A stretch of DNA of 8,048 nt. Source: Lachnospiraceae bacterium UBA3863 (GTDB lineage: Bacteria > Bacillota > Clostridia > Lachnospirales > Lachnospiraceae). The DNA lies in the NCBI GenBank assembly GCA_002392385.1, contig DGGX01000018.1:481-8528 (forward strand), in the 5' to 3' direction. The notes under the pieces are model-generated. The model worked only from the letters and a program-made list of their open reading frames with translations, did not search any database and had not been told where the DNA came from. Positions 4,985-8,048 of the stretch are shown here, one piece after another. The first letter of the stretch is position 1. Each line of letters begins with the position of its first letter. The translations under genes and the position numbers were made by a program.

Positions 4985-5060
4985 GTACATATGGTCTGAG
5001 AGAATGAAGACAACAAAAAGTGCAGCAGTCAAGATTTGTAGCAGTGAAAGGAGTACGATG

Positions 5061-5414
5061 ATGAAACACTTTTCTGAGAATATGCACATTCTGTGCGAAA
5101 AGGGGGACGAGCTGGTCCGTCTGCTGACACAGAACAGCGGACAGGAGAAGGAGCTGCTGGAGCACGCGGTGTACGAAGTCCGCTACCTGCTGCAGCAGGG
5201 GCTGATCACGGAACAGATGGCGAGGAATGCCGCGCTCCTGTTGGGTGTACAGCTCGGGGAGAGGATGAACCGAGAGGCAGGGACCGACTGGACGGTCGGC
5301 GAGGGCAGGATGCCCTTCATCCGGGATGGAGAGGGGGCATGCTTCTCTCCGATCGAGCAGCTGTACGGGATCTTGATCAGCGGAGAGGTGCAGGAACAGA
5401 AAGGAGTCTTCTGA
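5061..5414 (+). CDS. Small protein of unknown function, 117 residues
   Basis: I do not recognise this protein. AAAGGAG (5047-5053) lies 7 nt before ATG 5061 and only 4 nt before ATG 5058, so 5061 is the likelier start; the other adds one Met. The frame is open upstream to 4938, but that extension would run through the terminator at 4956-4984. The product is soluble, with no signal peptide or membrane segment. Residues 1-75 look largely helical with heptad-like leucines (ELVRLL, ELLEHAVYEVRYLLQQGLI, NAALLLGVQLGERM). The C-terminal part is mixed, with a short hydrophobic stretch IEQLYGILI. There are two Cys, not in a metal-binding pattern. No good promoter lies directly upstream, so expression probably depends on transcription passing the terminator at 4956-4984. 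It converges with the AraC-type regulator gene, sharing a hairpin between them. Confidence 0.65.
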   Translation: MKHFSENMHILCEKGDELVRLLTQNSGQEKELLEHAVYEVRYLLQQGLITEQMARNAALLLGVQLGERMNREAGTDWTVGEGRMPFIRDGEGACFSPIEQLYGILISGEVQEQKGVF

Positions 5415-5453
5415 ACGGTTATATCTGCTGCAGGGTGCTGCCGGGACCATAGG

Positions 5454-5490
5454 GGGGCTGTCGCTAGCGTGCGACAGCCCCCGGTTTGTC
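5454..5490. terminator. Terminator hairpin between convergent genes
   Basis: A perfect 12-bp GC-rich stem (GGGGGCTGTCGC at 5454-5465, complement at 5472-5483) with a 6-nt loop is followed on the plus strand by GGTTTGTCAATT. It ends the 5061 gene and can also block transcription arriving from the regulator gene on the other strand, though that side has no T-run. Confidence 0.75.
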
Positions 5491-5493
5491 AAT

Positions 5494-6699
5494 TCAGTGA
5501 CTTCTGCGCCTGTTCCGATAGCGCTCCGGGGTTTCGGAAACAAGCTTTTTGAACTGGGCGGTGAAGTAGCTCTGGGAGGAATAGTTCAGGTGAGAGGAGA
5601 TGTCGGGGATGGCCAGGTCGGTGTGCTCCAGAAGATAGCGTGCTTCGTCGATTTTCTCGCGCTGTACGTAGTCGACGATGCCGATGCCCATTTCCTTTTT
5701 GAAGCGCAGGGAGAGGCTGCGGCGGCAGAGGCTGCAGTGGGCCGCCAGATCCTCCACGCCGAAGGGCTCGTGAAGATGGACGGAAATGTAGTTCAATGCC
5801 TTTCGTACGGGAGGGGAGACGTGGTCGGGAAGGCGGCTGCCGGCTACTTTTTCACAGAAATCCATGGCCATGCCGAGGCTGAGGCGATCGAATTCCGATT
5901 GTTCCGACAGAAGGTCCATGCGCTGACAGTAGAGGTCACTGAGCAGGTAGGCCGTCTCCTCCGGCAGGCCGCCCTCCATGGCGGCACGGCTGACCAGTGT
6001 GACGAAGCTGATGAAGGTATACTGCCTCTGCCGCTGCGGGTTGAGCGACATGTAGCCGACACTGCCGCCGGTCGATGAGACCAGGGCCTTCTGCAGCAGG
6101 TCGGAGCGGCCCAGGCGGATCGCCTGCCGGAAGGCAGTTTCAAAGCCAAGCTTGGTGTGCTCCTCGGCTTCTTCCCGCTGGCGGAACTGCAGGGCGGACA
6201 GGCGCTTCTCGCTGTAAGGCCTGCGGCCTGTAATGTCGTTGAACAGGATGTCTTCCTCCGGAATGGCTATGCCGGAGAAGAGCTGCACCAACAGTCCCAC
6301 ACAGGCGCGCATCTGCGGCAGCGTCATGAGCGGCGCGAGCATGGCGGCGTCACAGTACTGCTGGATCCGATCCGGATAGACAGTGCCTGCGCACAGTTCC
6401 ATCAGCTCTTTGCGGGTGTGGCGGTAGGGGCTGACAAGGCCGATGATCAGGTAGTGGCCGGCATCGATCTCAACGACTCCGACGAAATACCCTTCCTCGA
6501 GATAACTGATGAGCGGATGCAGCGCATCCCGGTCCTGCAGGACAAAATCCCGGATCACCAGCGCGGTCATCTCCGGCCGGATGCTGTCCTTGAAGATCTC
6601 CGGCCATGACTGCAGGATGCGCCCCTCTTCGTCCACAAGAGAGAAGGGGAGCTGCTGCATCGCGTACATCCGGCTGCAAATGTTCATGATCTCGTTCAC
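5494..6699 (-). CDS. AraC/XylS-family transcriptional regulator
   Basis: This is a 401-residue regulator. GTG 6699 is chosen as start because AAAGGAGG lies 8 nt before it; the ATG at 6726 would place that site inside the gene. The C-terminal residues, about 295-401, form the AraC DNA-binding domain with two helix-turn-helix units: about 315-338 (VEDLAAHCSLCRRSLSLRF) and about 363-388 (AIPDISSHLNYSSQSYF). They are followed by the family signature FTAQFKK-x-TPERYR. The N-terminal 280 or so residues are a sensor region without a cupin signature. The stretch ISFVTLVSRAAMEGGL-PEETAYLLSDLY is of the kind seen in about 400-residue Bacillota AraC regulators, including the YSIRK-associated type. It is divergent from the GPH sugar symporter gene, so it most likely controls that sugar locus, usually as an activator; the effector is unknown. 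Its predicted leader contains the 32-bp repeats at 6719-6798. Confidence 0.9.
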   Translation of the reverse strand: MNEIMNICSRMYAMQQLPFSLVDEEGRILQSWPEIFKDSIRPEMTALVIRDFVLQDRDALHPLISYLEEGYFVGVVEIDAGHYLIIGLVSPYRHTRKELMELCAGTVYPDRIQQYCDAAMLAPLMTLPQMRACVGLLVQLFSGIAIPEEDILFNDITGRRPYSEKRLSALQFRQREEAEEHTKLGFETAFRQAIRLGRSDLLQKALVSSTGGSVGYMSLNPQRQRQYTFISFVTLVSRAAMEGGLPEETAYLLSDLYCQRMDLLSEQSEFDRLSLGMAMDFCEKVAGSRLPDHVSPPVRKALNYISVHLHEPFGVEDLAAHCSLCRRSLSLRFKKEMGIGIVDYVQREKIDEARYLLEHTDLAIPDISSHLNYSSQSYFTAQFKKLVSETPERYRNRRRSH

Positions 6700-6718
6700 A
6701 GATCCGCCCTCCTTTACC

Positions 6719-6798
6719 AGAAACACCCATTTACAAGAACATCATTTCGCAGAAACATCCATTCACAGGAACACCATTTCGCAGGATCATCATTTCCC
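6719..6798. repeat. 32-bp tandem repeat in the regulator/symporter intergenic region
   Basis: Units lie at 6719-6750 and 6751-6782 (28 of 32 identical), followed by a half unit at 6783-6798. Each unit is itself two related halves of about 15-17 bp (AGAAACACCCATTTACA and AGAACATCATTTCGC), so five direct half-repeats lie in a row. They fall in the predicted untranslated leader of the AraC-type gene and upstream of the symporter promoter. AraC proteins bind direct repeats, so these may be operators, but simple repeat expansion explains them equally well. Confidence 0.8.
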
Positions 6799-6817
6799 AT
6801 AATTATTCTATCACAAA

Positions 6818-6846
6818 ATTATAATTTCGATCCGTATATTTGTATA
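6818..6846 (-). promoter_or_regulatory. Probable promoter of the AraC-type regulator gene
   Basis: On the minus strand, TATACA (6841-6846, 4 of 6 to consensus) and a perfect TATAAT (6818-6823) are 17 bp apart. The -10 sits within the palindrome AAATTATAATTT (6816-6827). Transcription would start near 6811, giving a leader of about 110 nt. An imperfect dyad, CCGTATA/TATACCG (6832-6849), overlaps the -35 and may be an operator. Confidence 0.55.
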
Positions 6847-6862
6847 CCGCTCTCGGCTCTTT

Positions 6863-6871
6863 TGCTATTCT
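6863..6871 (+). promoter_or_regulatory. Possible extended -10 promoter of the symporter gene
   Basis: TGCTATTCT gives an extended -10 (TGn plus a 5 of 6 match to TATAAT). The -35 position (6843-6848, TATACC) is poor, as expected for a promoter that needs an activator such as the divergent AraC-type protein. The leader to ATG 6919 would be about 40 nt. Confidence 0.4.
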
Positions 6872-6918
6872 GGTTCCAGAAACAGACATCGGATTCATCA
6901 GAAAAGGAGTGAACGGCG

Positions 6919-8048
6919 ATGAAAAGGAAACCTCTCGGGCTGGACAGTATGGGGATTCAGAAGACGATGCGCTTCGGCGATTATCTGGCGGACGCAGGCG
7001 GGCAGTTTGCGCTCAACGGCATCAGCGGCCTGGTCAGTGCGATCACCTACTTCTATACAGACAAGGTCGGCGTCTCCGCGCTGATGGCGGCGAACGTATT
7101 GCTGGCGGCTAAGGTCTGCGATGCTTTCACAGATCTGATCATGGGCAAGATCATGGACAGCGGAAAGAGCCCCAAGGGCAAGTGCCGCCCCTGGTTTCTG
7201 CGGATGGCCATCCCGGCATTCGTTGCGATCGTCGCCCTGTTCACGGTGCCCAAGGGGCTGAGCGGGATCGCCCTTGCGGCGTATCTGTTCCTCACAAATA
7301 TCTTCGCAACGGCGATCGTCTCCACCGCCATCGCCATCCCCTACGGCGCCATCATGGTCATGCGGACCAAGAGTATTGAGGAACGCAACACCATGGGCAT
7401 TTTCCGCGCAGCGCTGGGCTATATCATCGGCATGGTCATCGCCATCGCCCTGGTGCCCATCACCAACGCGCTCGGTCCGAACGGCGTGGCGGATCAGGCA
7501 GCCTACATCAAGTTCGCCGTGGTCGTCGGCGCGCTGAGCATGATCTTCCTCTTCATTCTCTATAAGGAGAGCAAGGAGACCGCAGCGATGGAGGATAAAC
7601 CGGACGACGGGCTGCCTTTCCTCGACGCTATCGGCAAGCTCTTCCGGAACAAGTACTGGGTAATCGTCCTCATCGCCAATCTCTTCGTGCAGATCATCTA
7701 CGCTGTGTCGGGCGCGGCCGGCACCTACTACGCCAAGTGGATCCTGGGCAACGACAACCTGATCGGCATCATGGGCGCGGTCGGCCTGATTCCCACCTTC
7801 GTGGGCTTTGCGGTGGTCGGTCCCATGACCAGGAAGTTCGGCGTCCGCAAGACCCTGCTCATCGGATTCGCTATCGGCATCGTCGGCGCGGCGATCCGTG
7901 TGTTCTTCCCCGCAAACCTCATCGTCACCCTGACGGCGGGTCTTCTGCCCAGCTTCGCTACCATTCCCATGATGTGCCTGGGCGGCACCATGAACAGCAT
8001 GGCCATGGATTACAACGATTACATCTATGGCAACAAGATCATCGGCAT
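6919..8048 (+). CDS. GPH-family sugar:cation symporter (MelB/XylP-like), 5' part
   Basis: The frame is open from ATG 6919 (AAGGAG 9 nt upstream) to the window end: 376 codons, 3' end missing; the family is usually about 450-480 residues. The sequence is strongly hydrophobic with MFS-like segments. RFGDYLADAGGQFALNGISG (18-37) is the family N-terminus. DAFTDLIMGKIMDSGKSPKG (68-87) holds D68 and D72, equivalent to the Asp pair in MelB's cation-binding region, and continues with the loop motif GKCRPW. AMDYNDYIYGNKIIG (362-376) matches the conserved late-loop motif (D-x-x-DY-x-x-x-x-G) of glycoside-pentoside-hexuronide transporters. These proteins import sugars or glycosides with Na+ or H+ across the cytoplasmic membrane. 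The specific sugar cannot be told from this part. A glycoside hydrolase gene downstream would be typical but is outside the window. The divergent AraC-type regulator probably controls it. Confidence 0.88.
   Translation, partial: MKRKPLGLDSMGIQKTMRFGDYLADAGGQFALNGISGLVSAITYFYTDKVGVSALMAANVLLAAKVCDAFTDLIMGKIMDSGKSPKGKCRPWFLRMAIPAFVAIVALFTVPKGLSGIALAAYLFLTNIFATAIVSTAIAIPYGAIMVMRTKSIEERNTMGIFRAALGYIIGMVIAIALVPITNALGPNGVADQAAYIKFAVVVGALSMIFLFILYKESKETAAMEDKPDDGLPFLDAIGKLFRNKYWVIVLIANLFVQIIYAVSGAAGTYYAKWILGNDNLIGIMGAVGLIPTFVGFAVVGPMTRKFGVRKTLLIGFAIGIVGAAIRVFFPANLIVTLTAGLLPSFATIPMMCLGGTMNSMAMDYNDYIYGNKIIG

Noticed and set aside
4938..5060. N-terminal extension of the 5061 gene to 4938
   Set aside because: It would be translated from inside the inverted repeat and across the terminator, while a good AAAGGAG sits right before 5061.
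4914..5543. Minus-strand 209-residue ORF opposite the 5061 gene
   Set aside because: It has no ribosome binding site, runs through the terminator palindrome and the right inverted repeat, and has the composition of an antisense shadow.

Overview
The window looks like chromosomal DNA from a fairly GC-rich member of the Bacillota, most likely Clostridia and perhaps a Lachnospiraceae relative. The clues are strong AAAGGAGG-type ribosome binding sites, a clostridial-style lipobox, Pr6Pr and CPBP membrane proteins, a double-glycine leader peptide, and an AraC regulator divergent from a GPH-type sugar symporter. The taxonomy is an inference from style; no marker gene is present.

Layout. 1-1005 (+) is the 3' part of an amidase-signature hydrolase, closed by a terminator. 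1073-1525 is a self-contained cassette of promoter, small gene and terminator. Its 98-residue product joins a textbook double-glycine export leader to a bacterial SH3 (SH3b) domain. 1559-1982 is a non-coding array of about eight units with a 52-53 bp period. Each unit is an imperfect hairpin with a nearly invariant left arm, and the array is bracketed by an 11-bp direct repeat. 2128-2727 (+) is a small lipoprotein gene with its own promoter. It converges with a minus-strand pair, a CPBP-family membrane protease (3594-4559) followed by a Pr6Pr-type membrane protein (2737-3459), and the two directions share a bidirectional terminator at 2739-2761. 4560-5060 has no protein gene but is full of structure: a 27-bp perfect inverted repeat bounds a 244-bp segment containing three further hairpins, followed by a strong stand-alone terminator. 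5061-5414 (+) is a 117-residue gene I do not recognise. 5494-6699 (-) is an AraC-family regulator, divergent from 6919-8048 (+), the first 376 codons of a GPH-family (MelB/XylP-like) sugar:cation symporter. Their shared intergenic region carries a 32-bp tandem repeat and overlapping promoter elements.

How the parts fit. The AraC regulator and symporter form a typical sugar-uptake control pair. CPBP and Pr6Pr may be co-transcribed. The SH3b peptide and the lipoprotein each appear to be single-gene units. I see no peptide export ABC transporter, recombinase, transposase, CRISPR array, tRNA or rRNA in the window.

The parts most worth following up are the double-glycine/SH3b peptide, the 53-bp hairpin array with its flanking direct repeat, and the 27-bp inverted-repeat segment. 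The last could be an invertible DNA switch, a MITE-like element or a structured RNA.
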